DNA of 51,471 bases from Rhabdothermincola sp037478855 (GTDB taxonomy: Bacteria; Actinomycetota; Acidimicrobiia; Acidimicrobiales; Acidimicrobilacustridaceae), in NCBI GenBank assembly GCA_037478855.1, contig JBBFLY010000014.1, positions 1 through 51,471 of the forward strand, in the 5' to 3' direction. Under the pieces are notes generated by a model, which was not told the DNA's origin, did no database searches, and saw only the letters and a program-made list of their open reading frames with translations. A program made the position numbers and the translations under genes. Positions 8,191 to 15,679 of this stretch are shown here, in pieces (position 1 is the first letter of the stretch; the number at the start of each line of letters is the position of its first letter).

Positions 8191-8954
8191 AGCCGGCTCG
8201 CACCGTCGTCGCACTGGCGCTGGTGGCGGCGCTGGCCGCCGCGGCGTGCGGAGCTTCGGGCTCTGACTCCCCGGCCGGTGATGAGACCCTGACGACGCTG
8301 AGCGCCGAGGAACGGGTGCTTCGCTTCCGCACGGAGCTCGCCGATCCGGATCCGGCGAGCCTGGAGACCACCGCTTCCTCGCTCACCGAGCGGCTCCACC
8401 GCGCGGGTCTGCCCGATGCCGAGGTCCGGGTGGACGGAACCACCGTCGTGGTCCGTCTCCCCGCGGGATCGACCCCGGTCGCACGGCGTCTGACGGAGGA
8501 GGTCACCCGTCCCGGTGTGCTGACGTTCCGGCCCGTCGTCGCAGAGGGCGCCGGCATCTCGGCCACAGACCTGACCCCGACCACGTCGACGCCGGCGCTG
8601 AACGGAACCGGACCCGACGGGACACCGCTCGTCCTCGGCCCGGCTGCGCTCGAGGGTGGGATCGCAAGCGCGACCGCTGCAGCGGACGCCACCGGCTGGC
8701 AGGTGGTTCCTGAGTTCAAGGTGGACCTCACCCCACTGCTCGACGCGATGGGCCGCTGTGTGCGACGGGAGCCGGAGTGCCCGACCGGCAAGCTGGCGGT
8801 GGTCGTCGACGGCGAGGTGCTCTCCGTCGGCGAGGTGAACCCGATGGCGCGCCGCGTCGTCATCGCCGGGTCGTTCGACGAGATCGACGCCAAGGCGCTC
8901 GCGGCCGTGCTGTCGACCGGCCCGCTACCGATGCGTCTCGTTCGCGAAGCGTGA
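8187..8954 (+). CDS. Lipoprotein consisting of a SecD-like periplasmic domain
   Basis: A 255-residue exported lipoprotein. The signal peptide ends in a lipobox, LAAAAC, with Cys21 as the lipidated residue. The mature part resembles the first periplasmic domain of the SecD translocase subunit: SLTERLHRAGLPDAEVRVDG and VVVRLPAG match the RvN..GvaE..Vq..G..rI.VqlPG pattern, then LTFRPV, LVLGPAALEGG, LAVVVDGEVLSVGEV and IAGSFDEIDAKALAAVLSTG match the later SecD blocks. The transmembrane helices of SecD are absent. A Shine-Dalgarno GGAGG precedes the ATG, which overlaps the previous stop. It converges with larE, overlapping it by 30 bases. Function unknown; a role in export or late protein folding outside the membrane is only inference. 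Confidence 0.8.
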   Translation: MKPARTVVALALVAALAAAACGASGSDSPAGDETLTTLSAEERVLRFRTELADPDPASLETTASSLTERLHRAGLPDAEVRVDGTTVVVRLPAGSTPVARRLTEEVTRPGVLTFRPVVAEGAGISATDLTPTTSTPALNGTGPDGTPLVLGPAALEGGIASATAAADATGWQVVPEFKVDLTPLLDAMGRCVRREPECPTGKLAVVVDGEVLSVGEVNPMARRVVIAGSFDEIDAKALAAVLSTGPLPMRLVREA

Positions 8955-9764
8955 CCTGCCGGCTCCCGAGGGGGATCGGACCGCAGCGTTGAGGTTGCCT
9001 GAGCGCAGCCCCTCCAGGTCGAGGGTCGCGTAGCGGTAGCCCGCAGCGTGCAACGCGTCGACCACCGCCATGCGGTGCTCGAGCACCCGTTCGAGCTCAT
9101 CGAGGGGAACCTCGATGCGGGCCAGCTGGCCGTAGTGACGGACCCGAAGGTCACGGAAGCCGAGCTGGCGCAGCGCGGTCTCGGCCCGCTCGACCCGGCT
9201 CAGCACCCCAATGGTGACCGGCGTGCCGTAGGGGACACGGGAAGCGAGGCACGCGGCGGCCGGCTTGTCCCAGGTCCGCAGGCCGAGCAGGCGGGAGGCC
9301 TCCCGCACCGCCGCCTTCGTGAACCCGGCCTCCACGAGTGGAAAGCGCGCCCCGCGCCGCGCCGCGACAGCCTGGCCCGGCCGGTGATCGTCGAGGTCGT
9401 CGAGGTTGACGCCGAGCACCACCGTGGCTCCCTCGCGCTGCGCGAGCGGCACCACCGCGTCCATGAGCGCGTCCTTGCAGTGCGCGCAGCGATCGACGTC
9501 GTTGCGCCGGTACTCCTGCGCATCAAGCTCCGAGGTGCGCACCTCCACCCAGCGCAGCCCCCACTCACGAGCCAGCGCGGCGCACTCGTCGTGCTCGAAG
9601 GCCGCGAGCGATGGTGACACCGCGGTCACCGCAAACGCCGAATCAGCGCCGAGGGTGTCGTGCGCGACCCAGGCCAGGAAGGCGGAGTCCGCGCCACCGC
9701 TGAAAGCCACCGCGACCCGTCCCAGCTCTCGCAGTCGCGCGCGGAGCGCCTCGAGCTCACGCAT
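8925..9764 (-). CDS. larE: LarE-type ATP-dependent sacrificial sulfur transferase
   Basis: A 279-residue PP-loop protein. The ATP-binding loop is FSGGADSAFLA (residues 21-31). LarE uses a cysteine side chain as sulfur donor for the nickel-pincer cofactor of lactate racemase; the corresponding residue is probably Cys172 in KPAAACLASRVPYG. Two further cysteines lie in DRCAHCKDAL. No later cysteines are present, so this looks like the single-cysteine sacrificial type rather than the iron-sulfur-cluster LarE described in Thermotoga. No larA, larB or larC is nearby. The ATG at 9764 lies inside the end of hemQ (8-base overlap), so it is translationally coupled to hemQ. Other PP-loop sulfurtransferase functions cannot be excluded. 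Confidence 0.85.
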   Translation of the reverse strand: MRELEALRARLRELGRVAVAFSGGADSAFLAWVAHDTLGADSAFAVTAVSPSLAAFEHDECAALAREWGLRWVEVRTSELDAQEYRRNDVDRCAHCKDALMDAVVPLAQREGATVVLGVNLDDLDDHRPGQAVAARRGARFPLVEAGFTKAAVREASRLLGLRTWDKPAAACLASRVPYGTPVTIGVLSRVERAETALRQLGFRDLRVRHYGQLARIEVPLDELERVLEHRMAVVDALHAAGYRYATLDLEGLRSGNLNAAVRSPSGAGRSRFANETHR

Positions 9765-10452
9765 CGGCGCGGTCGGCTCCGATCCGATCGAGCAGCTCGT
9801 CGATCGGGGCGACCATGCCCACGTAGAACGGTCCGAACTCGGCGTAGACCGCTGAAGCCCGGTCGAAGCGCATCGTGTAGACGACGTCCTTGAGGTCGTC
9901 CGGATGCACCGCGAACAGGGTGACCCCCCACTCGTAGTCGTCAAGGCCGGTGGAGCCGGTCACGACCTGCAGCACCCGGCCGGCGAACCTCCGGCCCGAA
10001 GCCCCATGCTCGTACATGAGCTCCTTGCGCTCGTCGTAGGGCAGGGTGAACCAGTTCTGCTCCGGGAGCCGGCGCTTCGACATCGGGTAGAAGCAGAACG
10101 CGGGCTTCCCCTCCGGTGGGAGCTTCGGGTACAGGCGTGCCTGCTTCATCTCCTCGGGCACACCCTGGGCGTACTCGGAGATCTCGGTGAGCGAGACGTA
10201 GGAGTCGCACAGATCGAGCCCGGCGGCCTGCAGATCGGCCTGCAAGCGCCGGAGCCGCCAGAGGTCCTCACCAAGCGCCATGAACGCGAGGTCAGCCTTG
10301 TGGCCGAGCACCGCGACCGGTACGACCTGGTCACCGTCGGCTTCCGCCCGCTTGACTGCGGCGATGACCGCCTCGGCGTCGACCAGCGGGGTCAGCCTGC
10401 AGAACAGGTGGAGCACGCCGAGGCCGATGGTGGGACGCACGTCGCCGGACAC
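9757..10452 (-). CDS. hemQ: HemQ / ChdC, coproheme decarboxylase (chlorite dismutase family)
   Basis: A 231-residue enzyme that decarboxylates coproheme III to heme b in the coproporphyrin-dependent pathway. The catalytic segment reads CFYPMSKRR; Tyr122, Met124 and Lys126 align by spacing with Listeria Tyr147 and Met149 and Staphylococcus Tyr145 and Lys149. His149 in MYEHG (27 residues after the Tyr) fits the heme ligand, and Gln162 fits the conserved Gln. This FYPMSK version resembles the Firmicutes type and differs from the mycobacterial sequence as I remember it (VYPFVRS). The GTG start has TAGACT 6 bases upstream. Downstream larE overlaps the stop. No other heme genes are nearby. Confidence 0.93.
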   Translation of the reverse strand: MSGDVRPTIGLGVLHLFCRLTPLVDAEAVIAAVKRAEADGDQVVPVAVLGHKADLAFMALGEDLWRLRRLQADLQAAGLDLCDSYVSLTEISEYAQGVPEEMKQARLYPKLPPEGKPAFCFYPMSKRRLPEQNWFTLPYDERKELMYEHGASGRRFAGRVLQVVTGSTGLDDYEWGVTLFAVHPDDLKDVVYTMRFDRASAVYAEFGPFYVGMVAPIDELLDRIGADRADA

Positions 10453-10458
10453 ACCCCC

Positions 10459-10464
10459 AGTCTA
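10459..10464 (-). promoter_or_regulatory. Candidate -10 box TAGACT, leaderless start of hemQ
   Basis: TAGACT on the minus strand 6 bases before the GTG of hemQ. No ribosome site fits in the remaining space, so a leaderless hemQ-larE transcript is likely. Confidence 0.5.
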
Positions 10465-10572
10465 CGGGCCCCCTACGGCACCCTCCGAAGCACACCTCCG
10501 TAGCGGATCCTCGGCCCGTCCGACGACACCCGGTGGACCATCGCCGATCGAGAGCCGACCACGTGGGTGGGC

Positions 10573-12774
10573 TCAGGCCGGGCGGAGGGTGACCACCGCG
10601 TTGTAGTCGGGAACCTTCGATCCCGGTTCACGGCGATCAGGGCCCGCGCCGATCAGCACGTTGCCCTCCGGCCAGTGCACCTGCAGAGTCCGGGCGGGAA
10701 GCCGCACGAGCTTCAACACGCCGGTCATCTCCCCCACGTCGCTGGTCAGCACCACCCGGTCACCCTCGCGCAGCCCCAGTGCCCGGGCGTCCTGCTCGTC
10801 GATGTACACCGCGTCCCTCCGGGCTCCGGTGAGCGGGTCGGTGTCATCCCAGATCATCGAGTTGAACTGCCTGCCCCGGCGGGTCGCCACGGTGAAGGTC
10901 CCCTCCGGCAGCTCGATCCGGGGCGGGTCCAGCGGGGTGAACCGGGCTCGTCCCGTCGAGGTCGGGAAGCGGCCGCCGGCGCAGAGGTGGCGCCCACCCC
11001 ACTGCACCGAGTCGCCGGTCCGGGCGAGCCGCTCGATGCCCGCGTAGAGCGGCACGACCCGTGCGATCTCCTCCCGCAGAGCCTGGTTGGTCGGCCAGCG
11101 GAACGCGGCGGCGAGCTCGGGTCTCACCCGGATGGCCACATCCGCGAAGAGGCGCCACTCGCTGCGGGCCACACCGACCCGGCGGGGGATCTCGGGGGAG
11201 AACACGATGCGTCGCTCGGTGGTGGTCTCCGTGCCGCCCCCCTCCTGCTCGTAGCGGGTGGTGACCGGCAGCAGGATCACGTCCCCGCCGGGGACCAGCA
11301 TCTGCGAGCTGAGCACGATGTCCTGATGGACCCGCAGCGGGACCGACGCGAGCGCGGCCTCCACCCGGGCAGGATCGGGCAGCACGTCGAGGAAGTTGCC
11401 GCCCGACAGCCACAGCACGTCGAGCTCGCCGCGCTCGGCCGCCTCCACCATCTCGGGCGCGGTGAGCCCCGGCGTCTCCGGCACCTCGAAGCCCCACTGC
11501 TCGGCGAGCGCCCGGGCGTTCTGCGCGTTCACCTCGAGGCCACCGGGGAGGGAGGTGGCGTACGCGCCCATCTCGGCTCCACCCTGCACGCCCGAGTGCC
11601 CGCGGATGGGCATGAGGCCCGCGCCGTCACGGCCGACGTTGCCCCGTGCCAGTGCCACGTTGACGATGGCCTGCACGCCGTCGACCGCGTTGCGGTGCTG
11701 GGTGATACCCATCGACCAGACGAGCACCGCGCTGCGGGCGCGTCGGTACTCGTCGACGAACGCGTCGAGCTGCTCCGCGGTCAGCCCCGCCGCGTCGAGC
11801 AGCTGTTCGAGCGGCTGGCGGTCGAGCCGGGCGACCAGCTCGTCCCAGCCTTCCGTGTGCGCCTCGACGAACGCCCGATCGATCGCGTCGCACGCCACCA
11901 GCCGCTTCAGCACCGCGTTGGCGAAGGCCACATCGCCGCCGGGTCGGACCGGGACGTGCAGGTCGCACATCTTGGTACCGAAGAGCGCGGATTCGAGGTT
12001 CGACGGCACCCAGTACCGATCGAGCCCCGGTTCGAGGTAGGGGTTCACCACGACGACTCGGGTGCCTTGCTGGCGGGCGAGGTACAGGTACTTCATGAAC
12101 ACCGGCTGGTTGTTGGCCGGGTTGGCACCCCAGATCACGACCAGGTCGCTCTCGATGACGTCGCGAAGCGAGCAGGTGGTGGCCGCCACACCGATGGTCT
12201 GCTTCAGCCCGAGTGTCGACGGTGCGTGGCACACGCGGGCCGCCGAGTCGATGCTGGCGATGCCCATGGCCCGCGCCGCCTTGCCAGCGACGTAGTAGGT
12301 CTCGTTGGTGAGGCCGCGGCTGGTCAGGTAGAGGGCGGTGCGTGCCCCACCGGCGCGTCGGATGCCGGCGGCGACCGCCTCGAGGGCCTCGTCCCAGTCG
12401 ATGCGACGGAAGCCGCGCTCGCCGGCGCAGCGCCGCATCGGGTACGCGAGGCGTCCCAGCCGGCGCAGTTCCGATCCCGACCGCTTCCGAAGGGCCTCCG
12501 CGTCGGACAGCACCACCGGATCGATGGCGTCAGCCGTGTTGAGCTCGAGCAGGCGGAGGCGGGTGGTGCACAGGTGCACCCCGTCGATCGTCCAGTCGTG
12601 CAGCCCGGCTACACCGAGCGCGCAGCCGTCGCAGACCCCCTTGGTGAGCACGTCGAGCGCGTACCTCGGGTGGGCGCGGTTCGCCCAGACCGCCTTCACC
12701 ATGTCGAGGTAGTGGTTCGGCTTCTGCTGGCCGAGCCCGTTGGGCGACCAGCCGGCCCAGAGGTCGGGTCGCAT
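10573..12774 (-). CDS. FdhF/YdeP-family molybdopterin oxidoreductase
   Basis: A 733-residue molybdenum-bis-PGD enzyme of the YdeP branch of formate dehydrogenase-like proteins. The N-terminal region carries Cys48, Cys51 and Cys69 (VCDGCALG and HLCTTR), an unusual spacing compared with classical [4Fe-4S] formate dehydrogenases. The probable molybdenum-side motif is RVCHAPSTLGL with Cys182-His183. It is followed by SDLVVIWGANPANNQPV and the C-terminal molydopterin-binding barrel (VYIDEQDARALGLREGDRV). There is no selenocysteine codon and there are no electron-transfer subunits next to it. The ATG follows the fdhD stop by 2 bases, so the pair is one operon. Formate as substrate is plausible but not shown; YdeP-type members are mostly uncharacterised. 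Confidence 0.88.
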   Translation of the reverse strand: MRPDLWAGWSPNGLGQQKPNHYLDMVKAVWANRAHPRYALDVLTKGVCDGCALGVAGLHDWTIDGVHLCTTRLRLLELNTADAIDPVVLSDAEALRKRSGSELRRLGRLAYPMRRCAGERGFRRIDWDEALEAVAAGIRRAGGARTALYLTSRGLTNETYYVAGKAARAMGIASIDSAARVCHAPSTLGLKQTIGVAATTCSLRDVIESDLVVIWGANPANNQPVFMKYLYLARQQGTRVVVVNPYLEPGLDRYWVPSNLESALFGTKMCDLHVPVRPGGDVAFANAVLKRLVACDAIDRAFVEAHTEGWDELVARLDRQPLEQLLDAAGLTAEQLDAFVDEYRRARSAVLVWSMGITQHRNAVDGVQAIVNVALARGNVGRDGAGLMPIRGHSGVQGGAEMGAYATSLPGGLEVNAQNARALAEQWGFEVPETPGLTAPEMVEAAERGELDVLWLSGGNFLDVLPDPARVEAALASVPLRVHQDIVLSSQMLVPGGDVILLPVTTRYEQEGGGTETTTERRIVFSPEIPRRVGVARSEWRLFADVAIRVRPELAAAFRWPTNQALREEIARVVPLYAGIERLARTGDSVQWGGRHLCAGGRFPTSTGRARFTPLDPPRIELPEGTFTVATRRGRQFNSMIWDDTDPLTGARRDAVYIDEQDARALGLREGDRVVLTSDVGEMTGVLKLVRLPARTLQVHWPEGNVLIGAGPDRREPGSKVPDYNAVVTLRPA

Positions 12775-12776
12775 GG

Positions 12777-13574
12777 TCAGTCCACCCCCGTGTAGACGTT
12801 GAGCCTGCCGTCGCGGGCGAACCCGGCCAACAGGATGTTGGCCCGCCGCGCGGTCTCGACGGCGAGCGACGACGGTGCGCTCACCGCCACGATGGTCGAG
12901 AACCCCGCAGCCCACGCCTTCTGCACGATCTCGAAGGAGGCCCGGCCGCTGACGTAGAGGCCGAAGGCCACCGCCGGAAGCATCCCGTCGAGCAGCAGCC
13001 GGCCAACGACCTTGTCGACCGCGTTGTGCCGGCCCACGTCTTCGCGCGCCAGGGTGATCTCGCCGTTCGCGTCGAAGGCCGCGGCCGCGTGGACGGCTCC
13101 GGTCGCGTCGAAGAGCGGCTGCGCCAGCCGAGTGCGCTCCGGCACGGTGGCGAGGACGTCGAGGCGGAAGCGATGAGGGTCGGCGAGGGGATCGAGCCGC
13201 TCGGTGAGCTGCTCGATGCTCGTCGAGCCGCACAGCCCGCAGGAGGAGGTCGTGGTGCCGAGCCGAGGGGCGGGGATGGGCGCTCGGCCACCGGTCTCGA
13301 CGCTCACGACGTTGAACGCCGTGTCGGCCGCCGACCCGGTGCCGCAGTAGCGGCAGGTCTGCACGGGTGCGCCGGCGAGGAGTCCCTCGGTGAAGCAGAA
13401 CCCGGCCGCCAGCTCGAAGTCATGGCCCGGCGTACGCATGGTGGTGGCGACGAGCGTGCCATCGAGGCGGATCTCGAGCGGCTCCTCGACGATGAGCTCA
13501 TCCGGGATCCGCTGCAGGCCGTCAGCGGTGTAGCGCGTGGTGAGCACCTTCGTCGTCCGGCCTCGGGCCACCAT
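12777..13574 (-). CDS. fdhD: FdhD, sulfurtransferase for formate dehydrogenase activation
   Basis: A 265-residue FdhD. The protein passes sulfur from a cysteine desulfurase to the molybdenum cofactor before insertion into formate dehydrogenase-type enzymes. The essential Cys-x-x-Cys is SCGLCG (Cys112, Cys115); an additional CRYCG pair sits at 74-77. Other family blocks include RTPGHDFELAAGFCFTEGLL, EDVGRHNAVDKVVG and YVSGRASFEIVQKA. It is directly followed (2 bases) by the molybdoenzyme gene, its likely client. The ATG at 13574 is preceded by TAGCGT at 7 bases. Confidence 0.95.
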   Translation of the reverse strand: MVARGRTTKVLTTRYTADGLQRIPDELIVEEPLEIRLDGTLVATTMRTPGHDFELAAGFCFTEGLLAGAPVQTCRYCGTGSAADTAFNVVSVETGGRAPIPAPRLGTTTSSCGLCGSTSIEQLTERLDPLADPHRFRLDVLATVPERTRLAQPLFDATGAVHAAAAFDANGEITLAREDVGRHNAVDKVVGRLLLDGMLPAVAFGLYVSGRASFEIVQKAWAAGFSTIVAVSAPSSLAVETARRANILLAGFARDGRLNVYTGVD

Positions 13575-13581
13575 CGCCCCG

Positions 13582-13587
13582 ACGCTA
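13582..13587 (-). promoter_or_regulatory. Candidate -10 box TAGCGT, leaderless start of fdhD
   Basis: TAGCGT on the minus strand, 7 bases before the ATG of fdhD; same arrangement as at the Nudix gene. Confidence 0.45.
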
Positions 13588-13690
13588 CCCGCCTACGGCA
13601 CTGCCCGATCGCGGTCCTCTCCAATCGCGGTCGCCGACCGGTGGGTCGCTCGCCGCCACGGTCGGACCCCGAAGCGAGCCTGAGAAGTCG

Positions 13691-13779
13691 CGTTGATCCA
13701 CGAGCACGGGGTGAACCCTGCGCCGCCGCTCGGCATGCTCGACGGAGCACACGCTGACCCACGAGCACGTGGCGAACCC
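13691..13779. repeat. Pair of 28-bp imperfect direct repeats
   Basis: Two copies, 13691-13718 and 13752-13779, match at 24 of 28 positions with start-to-start spacing of 61 bases; the shared core is CCACGAGCACG followed by GG and GAACCC. They lie in the noncoding gap between fdhD and the groEL terminator. Function unknown; they could be protein-binding sites or relics of a small duplication. Confidence 0.5.
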
Positions 13780-13792
13780 GCAGAACGGCGAA

Positions 13793-13812
13793 GGGCGCCC
13801 CGCAGGGCGCCC
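13793..13812 (-). terminator. Stem-loop terminator of groEL
   Basis: GGGCGCCC, loop CGCA, GGGCGCCC: a perfect 8-bp GC stem 27 bases past the groEL stop. Only two T residues follow it on the minus strand, so it is a weak-tailed terminator of the sort common in high-GC actinobacteria. Confidence 0.6.
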
Positions 13813-13839
13813 TCCGGTCCGGCTCCGAGCCCGCTGGGC

Positions 13840-15462
13840 TCAGAAGTCCATGTCGCCGCCGCCGGGCATGGCGGGGGCCTTCTCCTCGGGCTTGTCGGCG
13901 ATGACCGCCTCGGTGGTGAGGAACAGCGCCGCGATCGACGCTGCGTTCTGCAGCGCAGAGCGGGTGACCTTGGCGGCGTCGATGATGCCGGCCTTCACCA
14001 GGTCCTCGTACTCACCGGTGGCGGCGTTGAGACCCTCGGTCGGGGTGTCGAGGTTGCGCACCCGCTCGACCACGACGCCGCCTTCCAGCCCGGCGTTGGC
14101 CGCGATCTGCTTCAGCGGCTCCTCGAGGGAGTGGGCGACGATCCTGGCGCCGGTCGCCTCGTCGGCCGACAGGTCCTTGGCGAGCTCGAGCACCTTGCTC
14201 TGGGCCCGCAGGAGCGTGACGCCACCACCGGCGACGACACCCTCCTCGATGGCGGCCTTGGTGGTGCTGACCGCATCCTCGATGCGGTGCTTCTTCTCCT
14301 TGAGCTCAACCTCGGTGGCCGCGCCGACCTTCAGCACCGCGACCCCGCCCGAGAGCTTCGCGAGACGCTCCTGAAGCTTCTCGCGGTCGTAGTCGGAGTC
14401 GGTCTTCTCGATCTCGGCCTTGATCTGGTTGATGCGGCCCTGGATGTCTTCCTCGGAGCCGGCACCCTCCACGATGGTGGTCTCGTCCTTCGTGACGACC
14501 ACCTTGCGGGCCTGACCGAGCAGGTCGAGGGTGGTGTTCTCGAGCTTCAGGCCCACCTCCTCCGTGATGACCTGACCACCGGTGAGGATGGCCATGTCCT
14601 GCAGCATCGCCTTGCGCCGGTCACCGAAGCCGGGGGCCTTGACCGCCACCGAGCTGAACGTGCCGCGGATCTTGTTCACGACCAGGGTGGCCAGCGCCTC
14701 ACCCTCGACATCCTCGGCAATGACCACGAGCGGCTTGCCGGCCTGCATGACCTTCTCGAGGACGGGCACGAGGTCGCGGACCGCGGACACCTTTGAGCCC
14801 ACGAGCAGGATGTAGGGGTTCTCGAGGACGGCCTCCATCCGCTCCGGATCGGTGACGAAGTACGGCGAGATGTAGCCCTTGTCGAAGCGCATGCCCTCGA
14901 CGAGGTCCATCTCCATGCCGAAGGTGTTGGACTCCTCGACGGTGATGACGCCGTCCTTGCCGACCTTGTCGATGGCCTCGGCGATCATGTCGCCGATCTC
15001 GGAATCGGCAGCGGAGATGCCGGCCACCTGGGCGATCTGGCTCTTGTCCTCGACCTCCTGGGCGAAGCCCTTGATGGCTTCGACGGCCGCCTCGACGCCC
15101 TTCTCGATGCCACGCTTGAGCGACATCGGGTTGGCACCGGCGGCCACGTTGCGCAGGCCCTCACGCACCATCGACCAGGCGAGCACGGTGGCGGTCGTGG
15201 TGCCGTCGCCTGCGACGTCGTCGGTCTTCTTTGCGACCTCCTTGACCAGCTCCGCGCCGATCTTCTCGTAGGGGTCCTCGAGCTCGATCTCCTTGGCGAT
15301 GGAGACGCCGTCGTTGGTGATCGTGGGCGCGCCCCACTTCTTCTCGAGGACCACGTTGCGGCCCTTCGGGCCGAGGGTGACTCGTACGGCGTCGGCGAGC
15401 TGGTTCATGCCTCGCTCGAGGGCCCGACGAGCCTGTTCGTCGAACTCGATGATCTTGGGCAT
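13840..15462 (-). CDS. groEL: Chaperonin GroEL (Hsp60)
   Basis: A full-length 540-residue group I chaperonin. The ATP-binding segments VRVTLGPKGRNVVLEKKWG, NDGVSIAKEIELEDP and VAGDGTTTATVLA are intact, and the protein ends in the GGM-like tail PGGGDMDF. It folds cytosolic proteins in a cage closed by GroES. No groES lies next to it, so the co-chaperonin must be encoded elsewhere, as is frequent for the main GroEL of actinobacteria. The ATG at 15462 has a GGAGGG ribosome site. A CIRCE operator upstream (15508-15534) predicts control by the HrcA repressor and heat induction. The gene ends at a stem-loop terminator. Confidence 0.97.
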   Translation of the reverse strand: MPKIIEFDEQARRALERGMNQLADAVRVTLGPKGRNVVLEKKWGAPTITNDGVSIAKEIELEDPYEKIGAELVKEVAKKTDDVAGDGTTTATVLAWSMVREGLRNVAAGANPMSLKRGIEKGVEAAVEAIKGFAQEVEDKSQIAQVAGISAADSEIGDMIAEAIDKVGKDGVITVEESNTFGMEMDLVEGMRFDKGYISPYFVTDPERMEAVLENPYILLVGSKVSAVRDLVPVLEKVMQAGKPLVVIAEDVEGEALATLVVNKIRGTFSSVAVKAPGFGDRRKAMLQDMAILTGGQVITEEVGLKLENTTLDLLGQARKVVVTKDETTIVEGAGSEEDIQGRINQIKAEIEKTDSDYDREKLQERLAKLSGGVAVLKVGAATEVELKEKKHRIEDAVSTTKAAIEEGVVAGGGVTLLRAQSKVLELAKDLSADEATGARIVAHSLEEPLKQIAANAGLEGGVVVERVRNLDTPTEGLNAATGEYEDLVKAGIIDAAKVTRSALQNAASIAALFLTTEAVIADKPEEKAPAMPGGGDMDF

Positions 15463-15507
15463 CTGCGGTTGTCCCTCCGTAGGTACGGGCGTTGCTCTTG
15501 CCGAGTG

Positions 15508-15534
15508 TTAGCACTCTCGCTATGAGACTGCTAA
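15508..15534. promoter_or_regulatory. CIRCE element (HrcA operator) of groEL
   Basis: TTAGCACTC-N9-GACTGCTAA, matching the CIRCE consensus TTAGCACTC-N9-GAGTGCTAA in 17 of 18 arm positions. It lies 46 bases upstream of groEL, where HrcA binds in many bacteria. It implies an hrcA gene elsewhere in the genome. Confidence 0.9.
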
Positions 15535-15603
15535 TCAGCCAACCAGACGCGACCGCGCTTCGCAACCCGGACGAGGAAGATTCCCGGCGATCGGACCGGT
15601 AGT

Positions 15604-15621
15604 CTTGACCGACCGGTCAAG
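15604..15621. promoter_or_regulatory. Palindromic operator upstream of the FAD oxidoreductase
   Basis: CTTGACCGACCGGTCAAG: 7-bp arms CTTGACC and GGTCAAG around GACC, with an inner ACCGACCGGT. This is the form of many TetR-family operators in actinobacteria. A TTGACC that could serve as -35 box overlaps the left arm, so a bound repressor would block the promoter. It sits 58 bases before the ATG at 15680; the regulator gene is not in the window. Confidence 0.6.
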
Positions 15622-15679
15622 AGATTCGAAAGGGTCCCACCCCGCCACCCGGGCGGGGACGCGCGGGCAGGGGAGGAGC

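Noticed and set aside
7259..9154. A 630-codon minus-strand frame spanning several genes
   Set aside because: It crosses the lipoprotein gene, the hypothetical genes and the real minus-strand protein in a different frame; composition is Ser/Arg-rich and unlike a protein.
9757..10452. Phenylalanine in the NWF segment of HemQ as a lost catalytic tyrosine
   Set aside because: On counting positions, the catalytic tyrosine is the one in FYPMSK (Tyr122), which is present; the NWF residue is not the radical site.
10567..12795. A very long open frame on the plus strand opposite the molybdoenzyme gene
   Set aside because: The product is Arg/His/Gly/Pro-rich without domains, and the opposite frame encodes a clear molybdoenzyme. 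High GC makes such antisense frames common.
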